Both the position numbers and the translations under genes were made by a program. This document shows positions 12,801 through 27,800 of a stretch of 64,000 bases of DNA, one piece after another. The stretch's first letter is position 1, and every line of letters begins with the position of its first letter. The notes beneath the pieces are model-generated. The model searched no databases. It had not been told where the DNA came from and saw nothing but the letters and a program-made list of their open reading frames with translations. Source of the DNA: Actinospineispora eucalypti (GTDB lineage Bacteria; Actinomycetota; Actinomycetes; Mycobacteriales; Pseudonocardiaceae); contig JACHMT010000003.1 in assembly GCA_014208095.1 (NCBI GenBank), positions 1-64,000 on the forward strand. The letters run 5' to 3'.

Positions 12801-15800
12801 TGCGCCCGCCGGGCTGGCCCACGCCGGGATGGCCATCGCGGTGCCGCCGTTCACGCTGAAGCTGAGCGACGCCGCAACCGACCGGATCGCCTCCGCTGCC
12901 TCCGGCCGGCGGAGCAGGGCACCGCCGCCCGCCGACCGGCGAGTGAGCCCCCTTGGGGCAGGGCAGCCATATCGGCGCCTGGCAGGCGTCGGCGCTGTCC
13001 TCGGACTCGCCACCATCACGTTCGCGGCCACGCCGGGGTTCACCACCACCGCGATCGCCGACCAGCGGCAATCGGCCTCCGTCCCGACGGGTACCCAACG
13101 CACCGTCCCGGTGCCCCCGCCGGCGTTGTACAAGGTCAAGATCAAGGGCGCGAAGGCCACCGAGGACGCCCCCGCCGACAAGGTCAGCACGATCATGCAC
13201 GGGTTGGGCATCCCGCGCCGCGACTTCGACCGGTTCAACGCCGCGAACAACCACCGCTTCACCAGCCCGAACCAGTCCGTCGCCGGCAAGACCGTGTACT
13301 GGTGGTACAAGCCCGGGACGCGGATCTACTGGACCTTCGGGCGCGGCGACAACCGGTGGAAGGTCTACGTCGTCCGGTTCGGCTCCGCGCGCGACTACCG
13401 GGAGGTGCTGCGCCACACCAGGCACCCGAACCTGGTGTTCGCCGGGAGCACGGAGCGGATCAGGCACCCGCGGGTGATCGTGGTGTACCCGAAGCCGGCC
13501 CCCGTGCCGCCATCCCCCGGCCCGAGCGCGCCCGCGACGCCGAGGCCGACGCCTTGGGCCACACCCCCGTCGAGCGCCCCCGCGACGTCGCCCTCCTTCT
13601 CGTTGCCGCCGTATCGGGTGCCGCCGGCTCCCGGCGCCCCTCTGCCGTGGGAGCTGCTGCTTCCCGCCGCGATGATCGCGCTCGCGACCGCCGCCCTCGC
13701 CCTGGTGTTTGTGCCGCGCCGGTCGAGGCCGGTGAGTGTGCGGACCTCACCCGGGATGGCCGGCTCGGGAGCTGACCCCTATACGCCGTCCGTCCCGTGG
13801 GGCGCGGCGAGGTCACCGGTGCTCGAGCGCGCCGCCACGGTGGCACGGACGGTGGCCGACGGGCTGTGGACGCCGGTCAGCCGGGCCACCGCCTTCGGGG
13901 TGTTCGCCGTGGCGTTGGCACTGACCTGGCCCATGCCCACCGGGTTCACCGGGTTCACCGTGCGCGGCCTGCTCACCGTCGCCTTGCTGGTGCTGGCCCT
14001 GACCCCGAGGGTGAAGCAGCTGATCGCGGAGGTCATGCCGGCGACCTGGGCGGCGCACCTGGTGATCCACGTGTCCTTGGCCTCGGCGGCGGACCCCGGC
14101 ACACTTGCCTTCTGGGTCAACGTCACCTTCGCGGCCCTGGACGCCGCGATGCTGACGTTCACCGGCGCCGCCGTGCTGCCCGCGAAGATCGGCGGCCGGT
14201 TGACGACCTGGGCCAAGCAGCACATCGGCGGCCTGCCCGACCTTTCGGTCGCCCTCCTGCTCCTCGGCGCTCAGCTCGCCCTACCGCGCGGCTGGCCGGC
14301 GCTCATCGCCATCGCCGTCGGCATGTCCGGACCGGTGGCCTATGCCGCCGGCTCCAACCTCGCCCGGTCCGCCAAGAAGGCGGCGTGGAAGTACGAGAAG
14401 GTCGCCGCGGTCATCGGCCAGTGGGCGCTGGCCACGTACGGCGTCGTCCAGCTCATGCCTACCCGGTACACCAGTTGGTGGGCGCTGGCCTCGGCCGCCT
14501 CGCTCGGCTTCCTGCTGTGGGCGGCCGCGCACCGCAAGGCATTCGCCCCCACGCCGGCGGTGGCGGCGGTCTGGCTGGCCTGGTGGGCGGCGGGGGCGTT
14601 CGCCATCACCGCCCAACCGGTGTGGGGACTGGTGCTACCGCTGGCCTCCACGCTGGGCATGTTCAACCGCGCCGTGCTCTCCACGCTGCGCAACACCCTG
14701 CCCGGTGACCTGTTCGACCGGGTTGCGCGCGCCCGCCGGATGTATCTGGGCATGGTCTTCCTGCACACCATCACGTTCACGATCTCGCTGCACGCGAACA
14801 TCCCCACCGCCGACATGACAACCTGGGCGTTCCTGGAGACCCTCGGCTTCGGCCTTTCGCACTTCGGGTTCATCTTCGCCCACAAGCTCCCGAGGGTCGC
14901 CGCCGCCGACCGCAACGCCAAGGACCCGAGCGAGAACTCTTGGCCTCGGCGGGTGGGCCGGTTCCTGGCCTGGGGAATCTTCCACGTCAGCCACTGGTCG
15001 TGGATCATCCGGCTGTCCGTGCCCGAACACTGGGGCGGGCAGGGCTACCTCGCCGACGCGTGGGGTGGGGACGCGCTCAAGGGTGCGATCCTGATCACCA
15101 TCGCCTCCATGGTGGCCGCGATCGGCTATCAGGCCTACCACTCGTTCCGCGCCGAGATCCTCAACCCGGCTCACAAGATGCCGGGTCCGAGGATCACCGT
15201 GTTCTTCGACGACGGGGCGATGATCGTCGCCGCCGGTGGGCTGATGTGGCTGGCCAACCCAACCGCCACCATGGTCGACGGCGGCATACTCGCCGCGCTG
15301 TCGGCGTTCGTGCTCGCCTACATCCTCAAGCGCGGACCCCCACCCGACGCCAGCGGCGCCACACCGGCCAACACCGGCCCGTGGAGCCTGTTCAGGCACT
15401 TCGTCGCCGACTCGTGGACGGTGTTCACGCACTGGTCGGCCACGCTGTCCCCGCAGCGGGCGGTCCGGCTGTTCGCCACCGGTGCGCTGGCCGCCGAGGT
15501 GGCGATCGAGCTGCTCGCCTTCACCGGCCGGCCCCTCCCCGCGCTGATCATCGGGACCGCGGCCTCGGCGCTCTCGGCCACCTCGTTCGTCCGGCTGTTC
15601 TGGTCACCGACCTGGGGCCAGCGGCTGGACACGCTGCGCACCCGGTCCGCCGACCTGCCCTCGCGCAAGATCCGTGACTGGGCCAGCGGCATCAGCCTGT
15701 CGCACCGGATCCTGTTCCTGGCCAGTGCCACGCTGGCGATGGCCACGCTCCTCGGCGGCCTGTACACACCGAGAGCGCTTGCGCACGGTGTGCCAGCGCT

Positions 15801-18800
15801 ACCGGACGGGGTGCTGTTCAACCTCGCGTTCGCCGGCTACCTGGTCGGGTTCTTCGCCGTGGCCACCTGGTTCGGCTACCTGTCCCGGCGCGGGCTGTTC
15901 GTGGCCACCCTGCTGGCCGGCGCCGGCGGCTCCACGATGTTCATGCTCCCGTTCGGGGTGCCCGGCGCGCTGGCCGGGGCGCTCATACTCGGGCTGTCCG
16001 CCGCCGCGTTCGGGAAGACCATCGCCCTCATCGTCGCCTGGATCAGCCACACCACCGGGCTGCGCCGCGAAGCCAACCGCGACAAGCCGGTGATCTTCAC
16101 CTCCACCCTGCTGGGGCTAGCTGTGCTGGGGCTGACCATCCTGATCCCGGCGATCGTGAACACCCAGGCCTGGCTGCTCGAACACCACGGCCTGGCGACG
16201 GCGGCCGGGTTCTACGCGGTGCTGGGTAGCGTCGCGGCACTCGGTATGTGGCTGACCACCCCGCGTGAAGCGCTGAACCGGGCCAGACCGGAACACAAGC
16301 CGTTCTCCGGTCCGCTGTCCATGCTCAAAGACCCCTATGTGCGCATGGTCGCCCTGACCAACGCGCTCACCCAAGCCACCATCGCGGTGTTCGACGCGTT
16401 CTGGGAGCTTGCCCTCGGCAACGCCCCAGGGTGGATGCACCTCTTCTCCAGCTACGGCCTCGTCACCGGCGGCGTGATCACCCTGGGGATGCTGCTGGTC
16501 CAAGACGTCCGCACCTACCTCGGTGGGCTTCCCACCGCTCCCCGCCCAGCGCTGGTCGGCTGGCTGGTCGGCAAGTTCGCCGCCAAGGGCGAGGGCGACT
16601 TCCTGCAGCGCTCCCCCGCCACCTTCGTCGCCACCATGGCCGCGCTCATGGCCGTCGGTGGCCTGACGGTGCTCGCCACCCAGCTACTCGGCGTCCACGG
16701 TTACGGGGTCCTTGCCCAGGCCAACCTGGGTGAGGCCGCCTCGACCGGCATCACGACCGGGTCATCCGCGGTGATCCTGTTGTACTTCACGCAACGCGGC
16801 GAGGAGAAGAAAGCCGACCTGGCCGACACCGCGAACAGCTTCGCCGGCGCGGTCGGCAAGTTCATCGCACCGCTCATCGCCACCGGTACCTGGGCACTCG
16901 CCCAGTGGGCGGCACTCGCCCCGCAAATCGCGGTCACCGGTGTTGCCACCTTCGTCCTCGCGATCACCTTGGTCACCAACCGACAAAACACCGCTGCCGC
17001 GCTTGCCGGTGCCCGGCGTTGGGTGAGCGGCAACGCCTACGGGCTCGGCGTGACCGGGCTCGCCGGGTGGGGTGTGCACACCGTGCTCACTTCCACGCTG
17101 CCGCCGCTGGTCAAGGCCGCGGCCGTCACCGCGATCGCGGTGCTCGCCTGGGTGATCATCAAGCGAGGGCCGCCGGGTGGCGGGTCCTCGGGCCGGATGC
17201 ACGGCGGTCCGATTCGTTCCGACGCCGGTGGTGGGTTGACCTGGCGGCGTTACGACGAGCATGAGCACCGGGCGGTGCTCGCCGCGATGCGGCCGTTCCT
17301 GGCCCGCCTGCCCGCCGAGCGGCGGGCCGCCGCCGAGATCGTGCTGATCGATTGGGCAAAGGTGGGGGCGCTGTTCGCCCGCGAGGGGCTGCCGCGGGCG
17401 CACCGGGAGATCCTCGACTACACCGTGTTCGACAACATCGGCCGACCCGTACGGATCCGGTTCACCCACGTCCAGCGGGCCATCGACCGGCTGCCCGAAC
17501 CCGTCCGCGCGTACCTGGAACGGCTCAGCACCGACCACGAGAACCGGCACGCCGCGAACCCGACGGCCGCCCACCCCGAAGACGGTTGGGCCGGCCACGA
17601 GGCCGAACGCCACTCCATCACCGGCCAGTACCGCGCCGCGTTCGCCGGCACGCTCGTCCTGCCCACCGAGGAACCCGTCGCCGAAGAAATCGCGGTCCCC
17701 ACCAGCCCGGCCCCAGACTCGCCTCGGACGGCGATCGACGCCGTCCGAGCGGCCAAGACCGGTCTCACCGCCCGCGAGGTCGCCGAGGCCACCGGACAAC
17801 CGAGGCCCAGCAGCCAGTGGCGGTTGGACGGCCTGGTCGCCCTCGGCCTGCTCACCAGCGGCCCGGAGAACCGCCCAGGCCACCGCCGCGGCGCGCGACT
17901 CTACCGTCCGGCACCTGATCTTGCGCGGCTGTTCCAGGCGCTCGACCAGGCCGTCGACCAGCCGGACCAGACCGATCCGTCGCTGCTCCGGCTGGCCGCG
18001 CTGCTGAACTCTCGCGGGCGCCTGCACCCCGACGCGCCACAGACCGACGCCACCGCCGCCGCGCTCGACGCCGTCTACCAGGCCATGCCGCACCTGCGGC
18101 CCGCGTCCTCGGTGGGCGCCGAGATCACCGAGGAGATGGTCGCGCGGCTGGCCGAGGACCGGGCCTTGCTGGAGTCGGTGCTGGCGCGGCTGCGGGCGCT
18201 CGGGGTGCCCGAGCCGGCCGTGGTCGGTTTCGGCCTGTACTGGGGCAGCGACGGCACACCGCTGCCGCTGCCGGGCGCAGCCAAGCTGGCGGGGGTCAAG
18301 CCGCGCTGGTTGAAGCACCAGCTGCAACGGTACGGCCTGCCCCGGCGGTCGGGCGCGGACGCGCGCCGGCACCAGGTCCGCCGGCCGGCTTCGCCCGAGC
18401 AGCGCACGGCGCTGGAGCACAGCCCGGACTACGAGCGGGAGTTCGCCCCGGCGACGATCGCGGCAAGGCTGTGGGACCTGGCCATCGCGCTGGGCCGGTC
18501 ACCGACCGTGGATGACTGGGACGCCCACGGCATGGCGCCGTCCAGAGCTACCGTCCTCGCCGAACATGGCCGGTGGCAGGACGCGCTCCGAGCGGTGGGC
18601 CTGCCGCCGCTGCCTCGGCACTACACCGACGACCAGCTACTCGCCGACATGGCCGCCGCCGCAAACGACCTGTGGGTCGACCCGAGTGAGCTGACCCAGG
18701 CCGATTACCAGCAGTGGCGCGAGTGGCAGCGGGAGGGAATCCCGTCGGACAGCCAGATTCGCCACCGGTTCGGCGGCAGCTGGCCGGAGGCACGGTCGGC

Positions 18801-21800
18801 CCTGGTGGCGAAGCTGAACGAGAACCCGAGGGGGCCTCGGCTGGCGCTTTTCGACCTGGCGGATTCGGCCCCGTCCCGGATCGATCTCACCGAACGCGCG
18901 AGGCCGGCCACGGCGGTCGAACCGCCGGCAACCGACTCGGACGCGTCCGCGCCCACCCAGCGGATCGGCGGGTTGGGCGAGCCGGTCGCCACCTGGTGGC
19001 GCCTGCACGAGCGGGGCTGGAGCGTCTACCTGATCGCGGCCTACACCGGGGCCGCCCGCAGCAGCATCCAGGGCGCGTTCAAACACGCCGGCCTTCCGAA
19101 CCGCAACCTCACCCAGGCCAACCGACTCAGCGCCGTGCAGGACCGGGCGGCCGCCGAAGCGGTCACCCCGAGCGTCGTCCAGGAATGGCGCCAGGGGCAC
19201 GACGGCGAAGAGATCGCCCGACGGCTCGGCCTGGAACCACGCATTGTGGCCATGGCGCTGGCCAGCGGCCAGATCACCGCCAAGGAGTTCGCCGAACGCC
19301 GTCGCGGCCGCTCCGCCGATGAAGGCGGGCACGGCCGTGGGCCTACGCGCCTGCCGGGGATCGTCGGCCTCCCGATCGCCGCCCACGCCGCGCAGACCGG
19401 GTTCGGTCATCTGTTCGTGGCGGTCGTCGTGGTCGTCTTGCTGTGGGCCATGGTCCCGGAGCGGGAGCGCTCCGACCGGCCGGTGCTCGGAAAGGCAGGC
19501 CGCGTCGCCCTGATCGCCGCCGGGCTCGTCGCCCTCGCCGTCGGCGCGACGATCGGCGTGCTCGTCGCGTCTCACCTGACCGGCACCGTTGCTGGGGTGG
19601 CGGCCGCCATGAGCGTACCGCTGCCGAACCGACTGTGGGCGCTGCTGCAGGCGACGGCCTCGACGCCGGACGGGGTCACCCGGCGGGAGCTCGTCGAGCG
19701 GTTCCCGGAGCTGGGCAAGATGGCGATCGATGACCGGCTGCTGGTGTTGCGTCGGGCCGGGTTGGTCGTCCGGACGATCGTGCCGCTGCCGAACGGCGGC
19801 TGGTACGCACGCTACCGAGCCTCGGAGCTTCTGCCCGAGCTGGCCGGCTACCTGAACGACCCGAGCGGCTACCCGCCGGATCGGCCGAGCGAGGCGTTGA
19901 CGCTGGTTGGACGCCGGCTGGCCCCGAATGCCGAATTCACCCCGAGCTGGCTGCCCGCCCACCAGTTCGCGGTGGCGGTGCGTGAGGTGTTGGGCCTGGC
20001 GGACGAGCCGGTGTCGAACCTGGTGCCGGCCAACTCGGTTCGGGCGGTGCTGGAGCTGCTGCTCGACCACCCGGACGGCCTGGCCCTCCAGCAGGTGGAA
20101 GAGCGTTTGCCGGACCTCAACAAGCAGGCACTCCGGGTGTGGTTGCCCGCGCTGGCCCGGCTCGGTGTGCTGTGGTTGGACTCCGACCGTTACCTGGTCC
20201 CGGACCACGTGGTCACGATCCTGGCCTCGATCGACGACCTCCGCGACCACCGAGGCGAAGACCTCGAGGTGATGCGGGCATTCGCCGCGTTGCTGATGGG
20301 TCCGGTCAGCAGGGACTACCTGGGCGCCGTCGAGCGAGACCTCGAAGACCTGCTCAAGCGAATGGGGAAGATCGCGGGCGGCCCGCTGGCCGGCACCGCC
20401 CGGCTGACGCCTCCCGGCTCGGTCGGCCACCTGCTCGACACGACCCCCGGCCCGGAGACCGAAGGCATCGGACGTAGCGAGCTGAAGGCCAACGCGGGAC
20501 CCGCGGCGGGCCGAGTCAATCACCGCGTACCGCCGCTCGTCGAGGTTGGCTTGGTCAGCGCCACCGGCCCCGCCCCGATGCGCTACGCCACCACCCTGTT
20601 CACCCAGCGGCTGCGGCACGCGCTCGACGACCTGCACAACCACCTCAACCCGGACACCTACGACACGCTGTGGCGGCTCGCCGGGATGCTCCGTGACAGC
20701 AAGCTGACGTTGCAACGCTCGCTCCAGATCACCGCGGCATTCATCGCGCTGGTGACCGACGTGGACACGATCCTCAACGCGCAGCTGGCCGCGCTGCCCG
20801 AGGACGTGAGCGACGACTCGGTGTGGGCACTGCTGCACCGCGTCGCCTCGGCACCCAATGGATTCGCTCAGGAAGACGGCGACGCTGAGTGGCTCGAGGC
20901 ACTGGCTGACCTACGGCTGCTTGCCCGGGAGGCCGACGCAGACGGCGTGCGGTACCACGCCACCGCCTCGACCCGCGAACTGCTCGCCGACCTCGCCAAC
21001 CCGGCCCGGATCGCTCACACCGGCTACCGGGCCGAGGCCGAACGATTCGCCGACCTGGCTCGCCGGCCCGCGAGCATCGACGACGTCGAAGCCGGCATCA
21101 CCGCCCTGCGCCACCCGACCGACCCTCGGCTCACCGAACTGATCACCCTCTCCTCGAGGGCGCCGCTGGCGTTCCTGCGGGCGGTCACCGCCAACCCAGC
21201 CGGGTTTACCCCACCCGAGTTCCACCGCATGCTGTCCGGCCACTCGGTCGAGGTGGTACGCAGCCAGCTGATCTTGCTGTGGCACCTGCTGATCGTGACC
21301 CGGGCGAAAGATCACCGGCAACACGCTCATCCCGGTGCCCACCTCTACACCCCCACCCCGACGGCTTTCGAGCTGGTCGACGCCCTCACCAACCCCGGCG
21401 GCGTATCCAGGGACCCACTTCGGCGGCTGCTGGGCCAAGCCAGAGCACTGCTGAGCAACGAGCAGTCCTTCCCCATCAACCACAAGGGCACCAACAATGT
21501 GGAGGACGTGCTGCGCGCCGTCCTCGCGGCGATCGGTATCGCCGCCGTCCTGATCGTGGCGCTGCCGCTCGCGGCTGCTCTTGCCGGGCACATCGCCGCC
21601 GCCGGGGTACTGCCGCATCGGATCCTGAGCCAGATCCGAGACCCGGGTCTTGTCGATGACGTGCGCTGGATCCATCACTCGGAGTACAAGCCGACGCCTC
21701 GAATGCACGGGAGGGGGCCACTGTTCCTCGGTCTCGAGCTGGAGATCAACGTGCCGGAAGTCTTCGAGGTGGAGGCCGTCCAGCTCGCCCTTCGCCGACT

Positions 21801-24800
21801 CGGTGACCTGGGCTATCTCAAGTACGAGGGCGCGATCGGCTTTGGCTTCGAGCTGGTCACGCACCCCATGTCTTACCCGTGGGCGATGCGTCACTTCCCC
21901 TGGATTCTGCTGGACGAGCTAACTGAACTCGGCGCCGACGGCGATGACCTCGGGCTGCACATTCACCTGAGCCGCACCGGGTTCGACTCGGTAGCGCACC
22001 GGCACGCCTGGATGCACTTCATCCACCACAACCGTGTTCACGTGATCGCGCTCGCGGGGCGCCGCTCCGACGAGTTCGCCAAGTTCACCGAGTACGACCG
22101 GCGCCACCTCGAGCACTACGCGCAAGGCGGGCGGACCGCCAAGCACCGCGCCATCAACACCCTGCCCGAGGACACAGACGAGCTGCGGGTCTTCGCAAGC
22201 TCGCTGGTCCGCGACCGCGTGCGGGGAGCGCTCGGTTTCGCCGATGCCACCGTCAAGTACACCCGGCCGTTCACGGTGGCCGACCTGGACGCGGGTCACG
22301 GGGACTGGGCTCGGTTCGCCTCCTGGGTACGCGCCGGTCCGAAGTACCGCCCGCTCGCGCGCGAGATCACCCGCACCTGGGCTGGCGGCCACACGCACGA
22401 TCGTGGTGCAAGCACGCTCGGGTTCGCTCTGACGGCGGGCTCCGTCGCCGGGCTGGGCGGGCTGTTGATCCCCCTCGGCCACGCCACGCATGGCGGGTTT
22501 GGCCACCTGCCAGGTGCCGGGATGGTCGCGGTGATCGGTGCCGCCGCGGTTGCCGTCCTGTGGGTGCAGGCCCAGCGGCTCTTCGATCGCCCGGCGCTGG
22601 CCAAGGTGGGCCGCATCGTGCTGCTCGCCGTGGGCATCGGCGCGCTCCTCGCGCCCGCGCTGATCGGCATGCTCGGCGGCACAGCGATCGCGGCGGCGGC
22701 CACGGGCGCACCGCTGCCGAACCTGCTCACCGCGCTGTTGGACGCGGTCCGCGTGACGCCGGACGGAGTCACCCGAGGCCAGCTCGCCGCCCAGTTCCCG
22801 GAGCTGGGTGTGACCGCGCTCAACCATCGACTGCAGGTGCTGCGCCGGGCCGGGTTGATCGTCCGCACCATCGTTCGGCCGCCGGATGGTCACTGGTACG
22901 GGCGCTACCGGGCTTCGGAGGATCTGCCCAGGCTCTGGGGCTACCTGGACAACCCGAGCAGCCATCCGTCGGGTGCCCGCAGCGGGGCGTTGACGCTGGT
23001 GCGTCGCCGGCTCGATCCGGATGCCGAGTTCACGCCGAGCTGGCCGCATGCGCACGAGTTCGCGGTGGCGGTGCGTGAGGTGCTGGGGCTGGCGGACGAG
23101 CCGGTGTGGAGCCTGGTGCCGCCCAACTCGCTGTGGGCGTTCCTGGAGCACCTGCTCGACTACCCGGACGGGCTGACCCAGCAGGGGCTGCTGGCGGATC
23201 TGCCGGAGCGCATCACGGCGATTCACCTGAGGTGGTGGTTGCCCGTACTGACCCGGCTCGGTCTGTTGTGGCTGGACGCCGACCGCTACCGGGTCCCCGA
23301 CCACGCGGTGGGCCTCCTGGCCTCGGTTGAGGACCCCCGCGACTTCCGCGGCGAAGACCTCGAGGTGCTCCGGGCACTCGCCGTGCTGCTCATCAGGCCG
23401 CGCGGCGCCGGCGGCATGGGCGCCGACGAGCAAGCCATCGACGACCTACTCAAGCGAGTCGGGAAGATCGCCGACGGCCCACTGGCCGGCAGCGCCCGGC
23501 TGACGCCTACCGGCTCGATCGGTCACCTGCTCGACACCATCCCGGGCGCGGAGACGGAAGGCATCGAGCGCGGCAGGCTGATCGAGCGGCTGGGAGCCGC
23601 CTCGGCACGCCGAGCCCCGACCCGCCTTCCGAGGCTGGTGGACGTGGGCCTGGTCGGCGCCACCGTCAACTACTGGATGCGCTACACCCGCACCGGCTTT
23701 GCCGAGCGGCTGCGGGACGCGCTCGACGACCTGCACAACCAGCTGAACCCGGACACCTACGACAAGCTGTGGTGGCTGGCCACGATGCTCCGGGACAGCC
23801 GGCTGAACCTCGTGCGCCCCGAGGCGTTCGTCGCGCTGGTCGCCGAGGTCCGCATGATCCTCGACGTGCGGCTGGCCCCGCTCCCTGGCGACGTGAGCGA
23901 TAACTCGGTGTGGGCGCTGCTGCACCGGGTCGCCGCGTCCCCCGACGGCTTCACCCAGGAGGAGACCGACGCCGACTGGCTCGACGCGCTGACCGAGCTC
24001 GGGCTGCTCACCCGGGATTTCGACGCCGACGGCGTGCGCTTCCACGCCACCGTCTCCACCCGCGAGCTGCTGGGCGACCTCGCCGACCCGACCCCGGCCC
24101 GGATCACCCACGCCGGCTACCGGGCCGAGGTCGAGCGGTTCGCCGAGTTGATCCGCCGGTCGCCGAGCATCGACGAGGTGCGGGCCGGGGTGGCGGCGCT
24201 GCGGCACCCGACCGATCCCCGGCTGGCCGAGCTGCTGGCCCCGTCGGCGATGACACCGCTGGCGTTCCTGCGGGCGGTCCTCGCCAACCCAACCGGTTTC
24301 ACCGCCCCCGAGATCGGCCGCGAGCAGCCCGGCTACCACCGGAACGTGGTGGGCCAACAGTTGATCGTTCTGTGGCACGTGGGGGTCGTGACCCGGGCGA
24401 AAGATCACCGCGAACATGCCGACCCCCGTTCCATCCTCTACACCCCGACCTCAACCGGCATCGAGCTGATCGGCGCCCTCACCGACCCGAACGGCATATC
24501 CGACGACCGGCTCCGGCGGTTGCTGGGCCAGGCCAGAGCGTTGCTGAGCATCGAGCGGTCGTTCAGCGTGAACGACAGCCGCAACAAGGGCGCCAAGACG
24601 GTGGAGGACATCCTCCGCGCCGTCCATGACGCGTTCGAGCGCCATCACGGCGACCCGGACCAACCCCACTCCACCGGCCACGGCCCCCGGCCGACCATGA
24701 ACGAGCGGACCGAGACCGGCACCACCCCGCCCGAGACACACCGGACCGAGTACCGGGTCCGCGGCCCGCCATGGGAACGACTCCGCGACTGGCTGCTCGA

Positions 24801-27800
24801 GCGGCTCGGCCGGGCGCCGCGCCCCGCCACCGTCCGGTGGGCACTCGCCGGCGGCGTTGCGCTCGTCGGACTCGTCGCCGTGCTGATTGTGGCGGCGCCG
24901 CTCGCCGGCGGCGTCGTGGCGATGGCCGCGGTACCACCCGGTAAAGCCGGGGCGCGCCGCTACCCGCAGTCGACGGCCGGCATCTTGCGCTACGTCGGCA
25001 GGGCCAAGCAGCCGACCCGCGCCAAGCTCGCCAGGACCTTCCAGCTCAGCCAGAAGGCCTGGGACGAGATCATCGACCTGCTGCTGGCGGAGGGCCTGCT
25101 CCGGATCGAACCCAAGGGCAAGCGTCAGCTGCTGCGCGTGACGCGCCAGGGCCGCGCGCTGTTGGCCGTGCTCGACAAGCCGCTTACGAACATCGCGAGG
25201 ACGTCCACCCAGCAGTACATCCAGCGGAAGCTGCGCGTGTTGCTCGGCGAGTGGCGCACCCGCCGCGAAGCGCGGGACTCGACCAGCCACCGGCGCCCGG
25301 GCGCTGACCCCCGTGCCGGTGGGCGAATCCTCGCCTTCATCGCCGGCCGCCATAAGACAACATCCACCGAAGTCGCGGACGCCTTCGGGCTGAGCGAGGA
25401 GACGACCAGGGAACTCGTCCGGGTGTTCGTCGACCACGGTCTCGTCACCAGGGATCGTCGAGGCCAGACGAGGGGCCTGGTCGGCACCAGAGAAGGCCGG
25501 CGGCTGGCGGAGACCTTCCAGAAGCCTCTCGATCGCGTCGATCCTGAGGTCCGCGGCCTGGTCCTGTGGCTGCGCGAGCCCGCCGACGGCCGGGGTGTCG
25601 TACCGAAGCTGCGGCGGCTGTTCGCCCTGATGGCGGTTGTCGCCGTGGTCGCCGTGTTCACGGTGGGTGCGTTGGCGATGCCGCACGTCGCCGGGGTCGC
25701 CGCGAGTGGCCTGTTCTGGCCACTGCGCCGGCGGCACGACCCGGAGGACGTGAGCGTGGTCGTGCTGCCGCTGCCGGGCGTTGCCGTCGGCTCGCGGGAC
25801 GCGCGCCGCCCGGTCGGGCACCCGCGCCCGACGCCGCTCACCCAGGTCACCACGCTGCCGAGCCTGCCGCGCGGCGCACCCCGACCGGTGCGCGAGTGGA
25901 TCGAGCTGGCGCGGGGCGCCGCCCTCGAAGCGGGCGCGGGCGCACTCGATGGCCGGTACCTCCCCAGGATGTTGCGCCTGGTCGGCAAGACCGTCGAGGA
26001 CCTGCCGGCGGTCAACGCGTACACCCCGCGCCATGTGCTGGTCAGCGACCAGTTCAGGGCAATCCGGGCCAGCTTCGAGTACCGCGACGAGCGGGTCGAC
26101 GGTCGTCGCACGCTGAGCGCGTACGGCGACCGGAAGGCGCTGATCTACGTGATGATCGCGGAGGTCTTCGCGCCGTGGGCAGGGTTCACCCGCGAGCAGT
26201 CGCGGGCCATCGCCACGCTCGTGCTCGGCAGCGAGGGCCGGTGGCTCTCGACCACCGCCGGCGACATCCTGCGCGGGGTCGCCCAGGAGGCGGCCGGTCC
26301 TGCCCTGTTGGCACGGTTGATCGACGACCACGGTGCCAGAAGCGACAGGATTCGCCGCGACTTCGCTGTGAACGACGAGGACGTCGCTGCCCGGTGGGCG
26401 GCGTTCGAGTCCGCGTTGCTCGCCCGCGAACGGGAGTTCCTCGATCACCTCCTCGAGGTCGCCGGGGAAGATCGTGCCCAACCGGCCCGGAACGCGGTCC
26501 TGTCGTTCCACCGCCCGGGCGAGGCGGGCCCCGACGAGGGGCCGTCGCACGGCCCGGCCGGGCGGCGCGCGGTGCCGGCCCTTGCCCGGCGGGTGTTCGT
26601 CGACCCGATCAGGGCGCTGGCCACACTGCGCGAGTGGCTCGCCGCCCGGTGGCAACTGCGCTGGTTCGCCAACCGCGCCGACGGCCCGGCCGGCACCGCC
26701 GAATTCTGGTCGCGTGCGTGGCCGGAGCTACGGCGGCTCGCCCGCACCCCGGCGATCGGTTGGTCCCCGCTGGACGCGCGACTCGCCGGGATCTTCCTCG
26801 ACGCGCTGCGCTGGCCGCTGGCCGAGGACGGCGACTGGTCGTTCCTGAACCCGCGCCCGCTGTCGTTCGCGGCGCTCCCGCTGTACTCCACCGGCTGGGA
26901 CGAGGGCGAGAACCGGCCGAAGATCGTCGCGGCGGTGCTGACCTCGGTCGCGAAACGCAACCCGCGCAGCGGATACCGGGCCGGCCTGCTCGGCGAGCTG
27001 TCCGATCCGGAAACCGGCCCCCGGAACGTGCTCGCCGAAGTCGAGAAGGTCCTCGACGAGGTCCGGAGCGCCCTGGACGACGGTTCGTCGGCACGGCGCG
27101 AGACCGGCCGTCTGCTGGCCGAGACCGGCGGGTACCTGGAGGTGCTCGCCGACTACCTCGACTGGGGCCTCCTCTCGGTACCGGAGGACTACCGCTACAA
27201 GTACCAGGACTTCGAGCGGCTGCGGCGGATGCACGAGCGCAACGGCGACCCGGATGCCGACGCCGCGATGCTCGGCGGCTTCTCCGACGCCGGGGAAGCG
27301 GCGCGGGTGGAGGGCGTGCTGCGCCGGGCGCACATGGCGGGACGGACCCGCAAGGCCACGGCGAAGGAACTGCCCAGCGACCTGGTCGCCGGTCAGTTCT
27401 GGTTCCTCTCGCGCGAGGAGTTGAGCAGGGCCGGTGAGTGGCGGGCGTACTACCTGCTCGGCGGGCTGGTCGTGTGGTTCGGCGAGGTTCCGGTGCGCAT
27501 CCTGGTCGAGGAGAACTACCACAAGCTGTCGCCGGAACAACAACGAGAGCTGGTGCTGCATGAAGGCCGGCACGGGCGCGGCGAGCGCACCTGGCACAAC
27601 CACCACGATCAGACCGACCGGACGCTCGCGCCGCTCGGCCGGGACTATCTGCGCTACGTGCACGGGACCGCCCGGAACAGCCCCGAGCAGCTCGACCGCG
27701 ACCAGCTGCTGGTGCTGCTGGCCGAGGCGCTCGGCCTCTCGCCGACGGCACGCCGGCTCACCGAAAGGGTCCGGGAAGCGATCGCCGCAGCCATCGAAGA

